Below, piece by piece: positions 1 through 12,789 of a stretch of DNA of 64,000 bases; the first letter of the stretch is position 1, and each line of letters starts with the position of its first letter. A model generated the notes under the pieces. That model had not been told where the DNA came from. It saw nothing but the letters and a program-made list of their open reading frames with translations, and searched no databases. The DNA is from Mucidula mucida (lineage: Eukaryota > Basidiomycota > Agaricomycetes > Agaricales > Physalacriaceae). The stretch lies in NCBI GenBank assembly GCA_015501055.1, contig JADNYV010000073.1, positions 62,001-126,000 on the forward strand, given 5' to 3'. The translations under genes and the position numbers were made by a program.

Positions 1-456
1 TCTTTCATTATTTACCGCCAATCCTGACACCATATAAAGCTTATGTGCTGGGACACTACCCCAAAATTTTATCCTCTCCCAGAATCGACATCTCAACACC
101 TTCACGGATGGCTCTTGTGGAGCTACGGATTGAAGATTCGGAATACCGATTGGGTACGCTTCCACCATTTGCACACCGAAGACCCTGGTTCTGACAAGAT
201 CTTAGTTTGCTGGATTCTACATGAATGCTTAGAGACCGTTTGCCAGCCCTGATACATCCTGTTCCGTCAATAAGGATACTCTCATTCGCCCCAATTGCTG
301 TGCCGGAAGAGCCTGTCGCTATACTTAAATACTTCCGGGCGCGAAGTCGCCTCAGTCATGTGGGGATTACAACACGAGAAAACCCGTGGGTGCTCAAATC
401 CACAACCAACACCGTACCGCCTTCTGACTGCTCAACCTTCCCTCGGTCAACTCACC
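1..456. other. Gene-free flank upstream of the first NACHT pseudogene
   Basis: No convincing gene is seen. Roughly the last 150 bases resemble the sequence just before the second NACHT pseudogene (about 16,440-16,511), for example the words around the CACAACC and TACCGC runs. The duplicated segment therefore included 5' flanking DNA. Confidence 0.5.
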
Positions 457-2704
457 ATGTCGTTTGACCCCGGATCTATCATAACCCTCATCCAGACTTG
501 CCAGACGTTGTATGACTATTTCAATGATGTCAAGCAGTCGTCTGTGGAACGGCGCCGGCTTCGCGATGAAATTCTCTCTCTACAGTCAGCGTTAGAGGCG
601 CTGCATAAATTGGTGAACGTCGATGATCCGGCTTCGACAGAGCAGCTGGCGCAGCTGCTGGACTCATCGCAACCATTTCATGAAGCACTGCGGAAAACAC
701 TCACCGACGTCGAGGTTGTTTTGAGGAACGGAGTACCCAAGCCAAAGGCCAAGAGGTGGAAGGTTCTATGGGGACGGCTGTTTGCTGCGCTCCGGTGGAC
801 AGCTGACAAGGCAGAAGTCAAAGCTTTGCTCTCTGACCTCGAGCGCCAGAAAAGCCGGATTATGATTGCCCTCCAACATGATATGTTGTGAGTTGATTCG
901 ATCTCATATGCCCCAATATTCATTCTTCTCAGTAAGAAGCAGACCAATATGGATTATCATATCAGCAGTAAGCAACTTCTAGCTATTCATTATCGGAGAC
1001 TAAGGCATCGGCTAGACGAAGAACGCCTATGTATCGCCGTGTTTATTTCCCCGAGCGACTACACCGGTCATGGCATAGATCTACTTGAGAAAAGATTGTC
1101 GGGGACGGGGATCTGGATGCTACAACACCCCGATTTCGTGGCATGGCGGGATAGCGGAGAGGCCTCAAGGACATTGTGGTGTTACGGGCATCGTACGTTC
1201 TTATAGCTATGGTACAAGTTGGTACTGACAAAGAGTTACAGCTGGCGCGGGAAAGTCCGTCATGGCGTTAGTTCACTTCGTGGGGTATAGTATCCGTATT
1301 GATCTCTGTTTTCGCAGAGCGCTTATCATTCACCATCTGCAATCCAGATCGAACATTGTACTCTCGGTGTTCTGCAGGTATTCATCGGAACAATTTATGA
1401 CCGCGTTTCCTGTCCTTCGGGGCTTGCTTAGACAGCTCATCGAGAAGACGACAGACGTGCCAACCACCATTTGTGATCTGTATTGGACCAAGACCACTCC
1501 CACGCCAGACGTACTCCCTGACCTACTTGCCGAGGTGGCAGCGGTCCACGCGCGACCCATATACATCGGCCCTTGACGAATGCCACATCGGGATTGACCT
1601 CCTACGCGCCATACAGCAACTTGGACCCTCATTTTCCGTCCTCGTTACTTCCCGTCCAATCTTTCGAGAGATCCACGAAACCCCATCCATTAGGATTCGC
1701 GCTTCGGACGAGGATATCCTCGTTGCTGTTGATACAACCCTTTCGAAACTCAAGCATGCTTGGTTGGACGAGAAGCTGAAGGAAACAATAAGAAAACAGG
1801 TTGTCGATAAGGCCGATGGCATGTTCCTCTTGGCCTCTCTTCAGCTCCGGGAATTAGCGCGCGACGTTACCTGTAAACGTGATGTCATTGCTATTCTAGA
1901 TTCCCTACCACGTACTTTGGACGATGCAGCGAATCCGCGAACAGGGTGAACGGATGTACGAGCTGGCGTGTCGTACACTGGCTCTGCTCGCATTACTACA
2001 GATGTTGTTCTTGACAGATGCGCAACATCTGCTTTCGGAAGGAGACATGTCTCAATATCCCGATATCGACACTGTTCTGCAATGTTGCCATGGCCTTATT
2101 CAGAGGAGCAATCTTTATAGACTTGTGTTTGTACGTGTGTGATCTTATCGGCTACTTTTATGTAATTGGACGGAACTCTTTCCAGAGAATCCCAACCGAT
2201 TCAAAGTCTGTCTTGAATTGGGATATTCTGTTCTGACAACCGGTGCTATTCTGACAACTAGTTTACGGCAAGTACCCGCTGGGTATCTTTCGTTGGAACC
2301 TAATAGTAGGCAAAATGAGCCGACCGGAGGAGCTCAATCAGGTCGTATCGCTCCTCTCATCTCCTACAGCCATAGCATCGCTTCTTGCATACTACGATGG
2401 CATTGCACCATTTGTCCACGATCCGTTACTAATCGCATGTTATTCCGCGTATCGGAATGTCATACAATATATCATACAGACCGCACCTCCAGATGTGCAG
2501 CGCTTCAATGAAGCGCTCCGCGTCTCTAGACTCTGTAGAGAATTCATCAACGAGCGACCGCACGTTCGAGTGAACAGCAACGGGGTGGTGGTAGCTGTGG
2601 ATGCGATGGAGGGGAAGGGAATCAAAGGTCATCACACATGTCCGTTATTGCAGTCGATTGATTCTTATTGTTTTAGGTTGACAGAAACTTCGGCGTCCCA
2701 ATAA
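457..2704 (+). pseudogene. NACHT/STAND NTPase, frameshifted copy 1
   Basis: The N-terminus (MSFDPGSIITLIQTCQTLYD) is a helical domain like those at the front of fungal STAND proteins, which are implicated in self/non-self recognition and programmed cell death. After two introns the exons join into a Walker A motif, GHPGAGKSVM. A sensor-1 like VLVTSRP, then DGMFLLASLQL and LPRTLDD, are typical of fungal NACHT modules. Two lesions break the frame. Near 1,572 about 8 bases of the Walker B strand are missing, so ARPIYI meets LDECHIG out of frame. Near 1,929 about 17 bases are missing after LPRTLDDA. Both segments are present in the paralogue at 16.5-19.3 kb. The 3' part (IIQTAPPDVQRFNEAL) also matches that paralogue. 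Family assignment is firm; the C-terminal sensor type is unknown. Sequencing error is the main alternative to pseudogene status. Confidence 0.75.
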
Positions 2705-4136
2705 ATTGGCCACACAACTAGCTAGGTGTATTGGCGATGGAGGCGAAGAAGTGGTGGCACGGCTGGACGAGCCATTCATGATCATGTTGCCAGACAGCAT
2801 CGTTGGTCTGACGTGATTCGGCACGCTGCGGTAGTAGCACCGTATTTTGACACCACGAAGTGCTCGCGGCCAGAAAGTAGACGTATCTGGCGCCGACCGT
2901 TTGTACAACTCGTCGAAATCTCTCATCGCGCGTGTCATTCCAAAATTACGCTTTTACATACTTCAACTTCTCGCGTCGCTGATGTGCCATCGTTAATGTA
3001 AAATTGCCTTATTGCGTTACTTATATCCATGTCTGCCCTTATTACCTTAGAAAACCTCAATGATTCTGCTCCCAGTTAGCGGAATGAAAAGCTGCAGCCA
3101 CTGATTGTGGATTGAAGTAGGTGCTCATAGACCACGGCCCGAGCCTGCCGAGACCACTCGTCTTGCTTTCAACCATGACGGTCACTAGCACATAGCGTAT
3201 AAATCCACAGGCTACAGGCTTTGGGAGGCAGATCTCGGCCTTGGATCCCTCACCGCGACGCGTCGACTCCCAATATCTCTGTGTGCGCCTACTGTAGTCC
3301 TCGCGATATCAGACAATGCGCGACTTTTGTGGCACTGTGCGGTAATTCACGCTCATGTTCATGACCAGCATTTCAAATGCTGGTCATGATACCTTAATGG
3401 CAGCCGCAGGCCGCAGTCTATGCACCTTCTCCCCGAGAAACAATTCTCCTGACTGTCAAGTTCCCGATGCAATCACATGAAAATGTGCAATGGGCGACCC
3501 CACGAGAAGCGCAGACAGTTCACCTGTACGCGCAGCATAGCCTTGGGAGCCGGTTATCTTCTAGGCAGTCTCATTTATCTCCAGCTAGTGACCACGCTTC
3601 GAACCGCACGTCCTGGTGCTCTCATGTGCGTTGCTGAACTTTATCATTTATTCCACGTTCGCTGATACACCAATCTAGGAGCAATGTTAACAGTTCCCTT
3701 CGAAAAATCATTCCCACACCAAAGAGCGCGTTGCGAAGCTTGGCCGTTGGTTTGCACCATACGCAGTGACATCGGTATCTGTTGCTTCAATAACAACGAT
3801 ATTCTGCGCATGCATTCGATTTTCTCGCGTTCTCTTCACGCTCACGCGTTAGGTTTCGTAACCTCTGGCTTTCCCAAGTAACCGTCGTCTGGAGTTCAAC
3901 CCGGTCTATTTCACATTTACTCGACCAACTCCAGGACGAATCCGTGACCACATGGATTGACTTGGCCTGCTACATTTGTAACATTCTTCTCAACAAACAT
4001 CATGCTAGTTGCCTGACCCCACCCAACATTAGGCAAGACAGACGCATTATCTACCTAACAACACATACATTTGACTCTGTGGCACCTGCCTCCATCGTAC
4101 GCATTACTTCTCACACTCTTTGGAAACCGTCGTCTG
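2705..4136. other. Gene-free stretch
   Basis: Only short, low-quality open frames occur, with no recognisable domains. The one structured feature is a 31 bp near-perfect palindrome at 3,359-3,389. A short frame at 2,726-2,840 (LARCIGDGGEEVV...) may be more debris of the NACHT gene. Confidence 0.4.
3359..3389. repeat. 31 bp palindrome (15 bp arms, 1 nt centre)
   Basis: The left arm TCATGACCAGCATTT and right arm AAATGCTGGTCATGA are exact reverse complements around one C. Pairing stops at the next base on each side. It could be a dyad protein-binding site or a hairpin. No gene is close enough to assign a role. Confidence 0.85.
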
Positions 4137-4320
4137 TTTTTCAGCGTTTATGCCCGATAGCGCCACACGCGCCTATGAGCTATCGGTTCGCGGATATTGT
4201 GTGGTATGCTAATTGCCCTAGTAACCCTTCCTTGACAATCGCTAAAACCTCGATTGAAAGACGTGCAGCACGACGTTTATCCTTTGCAATCTTCGCCCCG
4301 AGAACATCTTGGTCAACTGA
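4137..4320 (+). repeat. Dispersed repeat, copy 1
   Basis: This segment is related to the reverse complement of 12,790-12,970. The similarity is clearest in translation: FQRLCPIAPHAPMSYRF here against FQRLNPVAPPAPVNYRF there, followed by YPSN/CPSN, SLT and RR at matching spacing. No coding family is recognised. It may be a relic of a coding element or an untranslated part of a transposon. No terminal repeats or target duplications could be defined. Confidence 0.5.
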
Positions 4321-5912
4321 TTCTGTCATTCCGAGCAATCACCATCCAACGCTGTATGTCTGAGGGAATCTGCAACCTCTTCGAACTGTTTTCGTCTTCT
4401 AGGTAAGCTTGCGTACCCAGACCCATCCTGAGTCCGATAGGGAAAGCGAGTCACAGGATCTACTCTGAGTAAACCTCGCCCGCCGCCATTCCTTTGGCGA
4501 TCTACTTCGAACGATGGGAAGATGGAAGTCCAAATGGTCATTATATCCGCTCTTTCTGAACATTTGGGGTGAGCCTTACTGTATACGGCTGGTCCCGTGC
4601 GCTTATTTCGTGCGTAGCGATATTACATGTATTCAGTTTCCTCTAGAACATCAGAACACCATTCAATAAGCCGTCGCACGAGGCGTTTTCGGAGACCTGA
4701 GAGATTTAGTCAAGGATTCGACAGGTATGTGTGAGAGACCGTTGTTTGGGAGTTTTCTTGCAGTGTAGTATGTTGACTCTACAGCTTGGAGACAACGGTC
4801 AAGAGGAGTCTTGCTCAAGGTAAAGAGGCGGACCCTGCGGACTGAGAGAGGAAGTCACCTGCGGAACTAAGAAGAGAAGGCGCGACGCGTAACCAAACCA
4901 GTCGCGTAAGTTATTGCACCCAGGGCCAATGTATTGGCCTCAACTTCTCTGGATCGGAATCCGTTCACACAAAGGGTTCTGCGCCTGTCGGCATTGACCC
5001 AGGCCCTCTAAACGCCGTCACCGCGTGAGCCAAGGGGTACGCTCGCACACACATACGCCGGCTAGATCGCCAACGATATGTCATGGATATGTCAAGGACT
5101 GAATTGGAGGAACAAACTTTGATTCTGGACCTACAATCATCTTCGTGCCGTGCAGAAGTGAACAAAGCTAAGACTGTCGTGATTTTCAATTCGCGAGAGT
5201 GCAGAGCCAAGTATAGCACTAAGCACATGCATATGATAGCGATAGGGCCGAGGTGGTAATAGTTGGGCATGGTAAGCTTGCTATCTGTTCGCGGGTACAC
5301 GAGGGCGCTGATGGCTGAACAGTTCTTCACTACACATCCTGATTGAGAAGAATCAGTCCAGACGTCGCAGGCAGCCGCAATTAGTTTGGTCTTGACAGGG
5401 ATCGTTGAATTTGCGGCGTCCAATTCGACCGGACCTGATGCTGTGTGGGTTAAGCCGCGGTGGGGTGGAGTGAATAAATAGATAATGCTAGTGCTGATGC
5501 GGCGCCGGAGCACATGCAAAAAACCTCCAGAGTTTCTGTGCGTACACCAAGTTCTCATGGTTTCTTGCCCAGCTGATGGGAGTGCTGTCGATAGGGCAAC
5601 CAGAATGAAGACACAGGCGGGACGGCGAAATGAGATTCAAACTGTGGTGACGGTTCATTGAAGGAGAATTGATTTTAATAATCAAGGTCGGCCGCATCGG
5701 GGGCGTGTGTCGCGTTGGCCGATACGTCGGGTTTTTGCGGTGCCCAATCGGAACCATGTGCCAGTGGAAGATTGGTTAGTCGTTGATGCACATGCTTCTG
5801 ATCGATTTTGATTCTCCGGATCCATCAACCTTCGATCGGTATAGGCTAAAATACAAGTATCACGGATGGCGCCTTATCTCTCCTTCTCCCCACTCACTTG
5901 TTGCTGGGCACC
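4321..5912. other. Gene-free stretch upstream of the purine permease
   Basis: A 197-codon minus-strand frame at 4,965-5,558 has no recognisable motif and biased, non-protein-like composition, so it is not called. The last few hundred bases presumably hold the promoter of the permease that starts at 5,913. Confidence 0.4.
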
Positions 5913-8179
5913 ATGGTCAGCTTTTTAGACCGCCTGAATGCTCAGGTCAGTCCGCTCCGCTCGTCGTGGGTACAGCGCTGAAACATGTCACGGTATAGGT
6001 TGCGGACTCGTTTGTTGGAAGGTGGTTTCGCCTAGAGGGATGCGGCCACCCGAAGGAGCGTATTGGATCACGGTTCACGGTGTGTACTGTTCTTGTATCG
6101 ACGCGGCGCGACCTTTACTAGCAAGCCCGCAGACCGAAATTCGTGCAGGACTAACAACATGGGTACGCTGCTTTAAAAAAAATTGCTGCGCTCCGGAGGC
6201 TAATGAGATTCTCGGGATTACAGGCTGCTATGGCGTACATTGTATGGCTTTCTTCACGTCCCCTCATACGGCCCGTTCACCCAACGTCAGATCTCTGTCA
6301 ATGCATCCATTCTATCCGACTCTGGAGGAACCTGTGTATGTACCGCGGCGGATCTCTGTGTTGCAGACGCGGAGTACCTCAGCTGCGTCAACGCTGTGCG
6401 CAACGACTTGATCACATCAACGGCGGCGATATCTGCCCTCTCCTCCTTCCTTCTGGGTCTACTGGCCAACCTTCCTGTTGGTATGGCGCCTGGTCTCGGT
6501 TTGAACGCCTACGTAAGTGCAATGAGCTTTGATACGCCGCGTCTTAATCTCCGTCTAGTTCTCGTACTCTGTCGTCGGTTTCCACGGTTCTGGCCTTATC
6601 ACGTACCAAGAGGCTTTGGCTGCAGTCTTTTTGGAGGGATGGATCTTTCTGATCCTTTCTCTTCTTGGTCTGCGTCAATGGCTCGTCCGCATAATGCCGC
6701 AATCGCTGGTACTTGCTGTCGGAGCTGGTATTGGGATGTTTATTGCGTGCGTTCGGGCTTTTTGGATTTATAGACGTCTAATTTACCTGCACGCTTTAGG
6801 TTCATAGGCTTGTGTAAGGCTCGCGCATGCATTGATGATAAGGTATACTGATGATGATTCCTGGTGTAGCTCCTTCTGGTCTTGGCGTCATCGGTGGTGA
6901 CACCACGAACTTTGTCGGTTTGGGCGGCTGCAAGGCAGAAAATTTCAGTGTGGATTTACCCAATTACTGCGAGCGCGGTGTCCTCCAGAATCCCACCATG
7001 TGGCTCGGTATTTTCGTCGGAGGGTAAGTCAGATGTGTATAGCAATTCAAACATCTCCCTGACTAAAACTTTGAAGCATTTTCACCGTTCTGATGATGAT
7101 GTACCGAATTCGCGGCGCGATCCTTATTGGAATCTTCCTGACCTCGATCATTTCTTGGCCACGCCCCACCTCCGTCACCTATTTCCCCCACACGGCAGCT
7201 GGAGACGAGCTCTTCAACTTCTTCAAGAAGGTTGTCACATTCCACAAGCTGGAGAAGGTTGGCAACGTGATTGATGTAGGCGTTCGTTTTTGCGTAAGGA
7301 ACGGTGTTGAGCTGATACCGCGCGTAGTACAACTACTCAAACGGGCATGTCTGGTATGCCCTCATCACATTCCTATATGTCGATATCCTAGATACAACTG
7401 GAACCCTCTACTCCATGGCACGTTTTGCTGGACTTCGGGACGAAATCACCTTGGACTTTGAGAACTCGACAATAGCGTACTGCGTTGACGCCTTCTCTAT
7501 CAGCATGGGTGCGCTGGTTGGAACCAGCCCGGTTACGGCTTTCATCGAGAGCGCCACTGGTATTTCTGAAGGAGGCAAGACCGGTATAACGGCCATCATT
7601 ACAGGTCTCGCGTTCTTCGTGTCCGTCTTCTTTGCGCCCATCTTCGCCTCAATTCCGTCTTGGGCTACGGGAGGGGCTCTGGTCATTGTTGGATCTCTTA
7701 TGATTCGTAATGTTCGCGACATCAACTGGGATTACATCGGCGACGCTGTCCCAGCTTTCCTCATAATCCTCATTATTCCTCTAACTTACAAGTGGGTCAC
7801 TCAACGCGTCTTCTTTCTCCACTAAATCTCTTTTTTCAGCATTGCGTACGGCGTCATTGCTGGTGTCATTTCGTACATGCTGCTGAACGGAATCCCCTGG
7901 TTCTTTGGAAAAATCTCCGGTGGCCGTTTGGTCCCTCCGAATATCGATGCTTCAGAACCATGGGTGATTCCCCCTGGTGGAATTGTGCCGCCATGGATGT
8001 ACGTTCGCGTATCTTTGTCTGTGGGTTGATTCATTCTGACCAACTCCTTTAGTCTCAGGCTCCTTGGTCGCGAACCGGCGACCTACGGCCACGATCACGA
8101 GTTCGACGAGCGCCCAAGGTCTGATTCGGCTTCGCAAGAGCATGTCACCAGCAAGGTGCCGAGCATGACCGAAAAGTAA
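5913..8179 (+). CDS. azgA: AzgA-type purine (adenine/guanine/hypoxanthine) permease
   Basis: A plasma-membrane proton symporter for purine bases, in the fungal AzgA branch of the nucleobase transporters. The spliced product starts MVSFLDRLNAQ. It shows TEIRAGLTTW, then SVNASILSDSGG, the core APGLGLNAYF and VGFHGSGLITYQEALAAVF, then MPQSLVLAVGAGIGMFIAF and GGDTTNFVGLGGC. Next come the family's most conserved stretches: SISMGALVGTSPVTAFIES, GISEGGKTG and FFAPIFASIPSWATGGALV. About a dozen hydrophobic helices are visible. Eight or so short introns interrupt the gene; the first is at about 5,946-5,996. The hydrophilic tail ends SKVPSMTEK. The ATG at 5,913 is chosen because the exon reads straight into conserved sequence. 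Every intron joins in frame, so the gene looks functional. Confidence 0.93.
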
Positions 8180-8626
8180 CCTCCACCTACACCTACCACA
8201 TAGAAAAACCCGAACTTCGTACATCTCTACCCACCATTCGCTCTTCTTGTTGTCTGGTCTTGGTGCAAAGGTCCATATTTACCTCGCCTAAGTAGGCGGC
8301 TTGTACTGTTACATCATTGCTAGTTGTATTGCTATCCCATTGTTACCTCACCCTCGTCGCTCGTTACTCACCTTCGTCGCTCTTTAAACGCAATGCACAA
8401 CATACTACTTGCACCTGCATTCCAGCTGAGTCGATTCGATTTCTAAATGGCGACGACTGACGCGACCAATGTGGAGACTGATATTAAATTCTGGATGAAT
8501 GGTTCCACGTGGAACTCCTCACGCCATGTCGAAAAAATCAAAAAGTGGTGCGTTTTCCTGAGGAGCATGATATAAAAGGGCCTGCGTTCGATGTTACGAA
8601 GATACACCTACCGTCGCGTCCCTGTC
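8180..8626. other. Intergenic region between permease and sterol oxidase
   Basis: It holds the permease 3' untranslated region and the sterol oxidase promoter. A TATA-like ATATAAAAGG lies at about 8,570, some 55 bases before the chosen ATG. No other gene is seen. Confidence 0.5.
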
Positions 8627-9841
8627 ATGTCATTCAATGCTACAACGACTCAGAGTGGGCACCTGTCTTCATTCCAAGACGCATATGCCGATACGGACAT
8701 CAGTGCACTGAACTGGCTCGACCAGATGTGGGTAGCGTGGTATATCTGGATCGACAATCCGGTTATCGCGACGGGCTTGATGAGCTTTTTGATGCACGAG
8801 GTAAGCGCGCGCCACAGTGCCCAATTGATGATATTGACGCGTCCAGATTGTATACTTTGGACGATGCATTCCTTGGATTATCGTCGACGCGATACCTTAC
8901 TTCCGGCAATGGAAGCTACAACCGACAAAGGTCCCGACTGCGGCTGAGCAATGGGAATGCACGAAGCAGGTGCTATTTTCGCACTTCACGATCGAGTTAC
9001 CAACTGTGAGTGGGTCCTCCGCTTTGCGCCGACTTGACTAAGATCTAACAGATATGGCTGTTCCATCCTCTGGCTGAATCCATCGGAATGTCAACATATC
9101 AAGTGCCTCTTCCCCCGCTCAAGACCGTTGCGCCACAGGTCTTTTTCTTCTTCTGCTTTGAGGATCTTTTCCATTGGGCTGGTATGTTTACTTTTTAAAA
9201 GAGTCCTGTGACTTCAACTGATGACGCGAGTACAGCTCATCGCGCGTTACATACTGGTATACTCTACAAGTACATCCACAAGATCCACCACAAGTACTCT
9301 GCACCTTTCGGTCTTGCTGCGGAATACGCACACCCAGCAGAGGTTCTGATCCTCGGCACGGGCACGCTCTTGGGCCCGCTCATGTACTGTTTCCTCACGC
9401 AGGACTTCCACATCTTCACGATGTACGTGTGGATCGTTCTACGCCTCTTCCAAGCCGTCGACGCACACAGTGGTTACGGTACGCTTCTCCCGTGGGCCCC
9501 GCTCTACACTTGTAGTTGACCTTAGAATATGAACAGACTTCCCATGGTCCCTTCAGCACATTATTCCCTTCTGGTCTGGGGCCGAGCACCACGACTTCCA
9601 CCACATGTCGTTCACGAACAACTTTTCGACGTCTTTCCGGTGGTGGGACAGAATATTCGGGACGGACACGAATTATCTCAAGTACCGTGCGCGTTTACAG
9701 GCTGCTCATGCGGCGAATAAGAAGGCGACAAAGGAGGAACGACTTGAGATGGAACGCAAGTTGATGGCGCAGGTTGAGGCAGAGGGTATTGAGGCGGAGG
9801 CAGAGGTCGAAAGGAGCGCGTCGAAGGTCAAGGTCGCTTAG
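8627..9841 (+). CDS. ERG25: C-4 methylsterol oxidase (fatty acid hydroxylase superfamily)
   Basis: An ER-membrane di-iron enzyme that oxidises the C-4 methyl groups of sterol precursors in ergosterol synthesis. The spliced product begins [20 protein letters not shown] and has the three histidine boxes in the expected order. These are HRALH (about 9,239), HKIHHKY (about 9,280) and HDFHHMSF (about 9,592-9,610). Family signatures include [30 protein letters not shown] and DRIFGTD. Hydrophobic segments surround the boxes. The lysine/glutamate-rich tail ([13 protein letters not shown] to SKVKVA) is longer and more charged than in yeast Erg25. An in-frame ATG at 8,591 is rejected because the family N-terminus begins around 8,627. 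Five short introns splice cleanly. Related sterol desaturases are possible, but the residues around the boxes fit C-4 oxidase best. Confidence 0.88.
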
Positions 9842-11016
9842 ACGTGGCGTTGTATACGAGTTAGACTTACATTATCAACGAGCATTGTAATACTAGATTA
9901 TAGATGTGTTACATTACATTTTACATTTCGCTGCAGCTTTTTCGTGTTGAAAAAGGTCATCTGCTTCAATGTAGGGTGTGGCGCATACTTTCGTTATGTG
10001 CTAACCAGTAACCTTCATGATTAAACCAAGGTACTGATGGAGCAGCGAGCACGGTGGCCACCGCAGAAAGGCGTGAGACTTGTCGCTGGTGTCAGGCAAA
10101 GCTCCGGCTACGAGACATCAACAGTGCCTCGCAGATAACATTGGCATGGGCGGAATCGCTTCCGGCTGTTTGGACATCCGTAGTCGCTTCACCTGTCCTT
10201 GCTTGACTCGGCAGAATCGGAGCTACTGGCGCTGCTCCTCAACTGCTCCTCACAGCGGGGGCACGAATCTCGCTCAAGCTGAATCGATATCATATTTGCA
10301 GGGCTATGTTTAATTCAACTGCTCTAAGTCCATTTGGCAGCGACGCTGGTGCAGATACTTGGCGTCAAACAGGAGACAGTTTTGTGAGCTGTGGTGTTCG
10401 ATGATGGTGGTCAGGTTCAAAGCAGCGCCAGTGTGATCGACTCGTCGGACCCTTGGCTCTCACTATCATCTACCAGGAGTTCTCCAGTCCTCTCAAGCCG
10501 CGTGCTGTAGGTATCGTCCGTGACCTTCACGGACATTGTAACTTTAACTCAGTAGCTTTTATTGGAGCTCACAGGATTTCATTTCCCGGTCCTATACAGT
10601 CGTCAAGAGTCGCAGTCGCGCCACACTGAGGAAAGCGCCGAAGATTCCGGAGGAGGCGGGGAAATACTGGCGGTGCGCCCTGGTCGCCATTTCTTTAGAC
10701 CCGACAATGCACTGCTCAGACGAAAACATGACTACTAATATGATGCTGAGGTATAGCATTATTGCTCCTCACGTTTAGAGATCTCCATATGTACAGATGA
10801 TAACAGAGGGCCGAGCTCGCGTCCCTCGTCGTGTTTTTTACATTACATTGCAGTACAGTGCGGGTTTCAAGAAGAAGTGGAGACTCGTACTGTGTGCTAT
10901 TCAGTTCCCGTGATATTCACGTACCCAATTGCAACAATTGGACGCTCCACTCTTCCCACCCTCGCCTCTGATATAAGGACACGCAAAGTACATACACACA
11001 GGTACCGCTCTTCATA
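9842..11016. other. Gene-free stretch
   Basis: No plausible gene is present in either strand. The end carries the promoter of the next gene: a TATA-like GATATAAGG lies at about 10,970, roughly 46 bases upstream of its ATG. Confidence 0.5.
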
Positions 11017-12231
11017 ATGCCTTCAACTTCTTTCCAAGATGCCGGGCTAACCATAGCCGATGTTCAAGCAGTCACCTCGAGTGACTTGCACAGCATAATC
11101 CTCCTCATCTTCTGTCACGGTATCCATACTTGCATCTTCTTCATTACTCTATACTATACCTGTAGGTGCCACCTCGCTTTCACCGTACCCTTGGGGTTGA
11201 CTAGTACATACATAGTTCATAGTGTTCGGACACATAAAATCATACCTATCGGAATCGTCGCCTTCCTATGGTGCGACAACACCGTTATTGTCGGTCTGCA
11301 GTGGAGATTCATTGACGAGCTGTTCATCACCCATGGGACGTCCTTGGAGGCGGAATATGACTTTTACGCCTTGAGCGGTGTCTATGCCTCCCTGGGTCGC
11401 GTGAATATCGCGCTTCGAGCTCTTTCCGTATTTCTTGCGGATGTAATCTTGGTATGTATGTGGTTTCCCTCTGCTCAGTTGCTGATCTAAAGGATGAAAA
11501 GATCTGGTGCTGCTGGGCGCTATACAGTCAAAATATCAAGATTGTTATTCTGCCTTGTCTGTGTTTGCTCACTGAGATTGGTGAGTTTTACCAGCGCTCA
11601 CTGATAGGTGCTCTTCTATAATCTAAACAGTCAGTGTCTGTTTCCTGATTGTCGGCACCGAGTCCTCAGACCAGAACGCCAACCTGGTGCTGATCTACTA
11701 TGCGATGACTGTCATCACGAATAGCCTGTGCACCGTCCTCATCCTCTTTCGCATCGTGCGCATCAGCGGGATACGCTCGAGTCTAAAAAGCTACCGCGGC
11801 CTCATGGAGATTCTTGTTGAATCAGCGATCATGTACACAGCCGTTTTCATTGTGCTACTGGTGATGTATGAACGCGAGTTTTACGCGCATAGTAACGCTC
11901 CTATGGTAGGGTATGGCTACCCGTTGATGATGTCTGTCAGTGTCACAGTGAGTACTATGCTTTTGTGCTTGGAAACCGAATTGACTTGGGCTAGGGCATC
12001 GCTCCTACCCTTATCATCGCTCGTGTTATGGCGGGGCACTCGCGCCCAAACGATTCTTGGACACGCCCTTTGGCCTCTCATTTGCGGAGTGATACACGCG
12101 GGGCCATCGCACAGTCTACTATGCGATTCGCAGGTTCGCCGAACTATGCGCAACGTATTGATCTGGAGCTGGGGAGAGAAGACGTAGAGTTGGAAGACGA
12201 AGAAGCTCGAACCGAAGGCACAAAGGTTTGA
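11017..12231 (+). CDS. Seven-helix membrane protein of a basidiomycete-specific family, copy A
   Basis: No biochemical function is known to me for this large mushroom family. The product begins MPSTSFQDAGLTIADVQAVT and has about seven hydrophobic segments. Recurring features are ILLIFCHGIHTC, a WC.NTV.VGLQW segment, FLADVILV before an intron, IWCCWAL, then VVRIS-like ILFRIVRISG and YRGLMEILVESA. The last helix is GIAPTLIIARVMAGHSRPNDSW, assembled across an intron at about 11,947-11,993. The soluble acidic tail ends EEARTEGTKV. Three later copies (B, C, D) in this window carry lesions, and this copy appears intact. It resembles receptor-like topology but is not the Ste3 pheromone receptor family by sequence. 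Confidence 0.8.
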
Positions 12232-12789
12232 GATTCACAAGGAGAACATCGGATTGGGCAGGAAGCCAAGAACCAATGGAGCGGTAGAGGATTCCACGAT
12301 GCGTGAGGAGAACGAGTCGAGATATGAAGGCAGCTGATGTGTCCTATTCGCAAGAGATGGTTGAGAAGATGAAAGTGGAGGCGTTCAGTTGGCATGTAGG
12401 CGCGGTGCCACATTCATTCTCTGTTGAGGGCAATATCGGTCTTGGGGGAGGGTGGTAGCGACGTGTAATGCGAGGAGACGTGCTGGCAAGTAAGAGCTGA
12501 CGGACGCGGTAGCGTCTGTAGAACCTTCAATGGGGCCGCGACGGTTATTCGATGGATTATCTGTTTCTCCGCGTTTAGTGTTCGCAGAAGATTGAACACA
12601 AGTCGTCTCATCCATCCCTATGGAACGGCATCAGTTCAAGGAATCAACCTGTTGCATGACATAGGAAGACTCACCCCGAAAGCATCTAATTTAGATTCGG
12701 AGTACAGGCGGGAACTCGACGGCGAGCGAGATCGTGGTGAGATGGCATTAGGAACTCGTAATAGGCTTGCTCACTAAGAAGAGTGAGAC
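12232..12789. other. Gene-free stretch after membrane gene copy A
   Basis: Several short overlapping open frames occur on both strands, but none has domain content. The segment probably contains the 3' untranslated region of copy A. Confidence 0.4.

Noticed and set aside
4965..5558. 197-codon minus-strand open frame
   Set aside because: It has no domain and no paralogue, and its composition does not look like protein. It lies in the promoter region of the purine permease.
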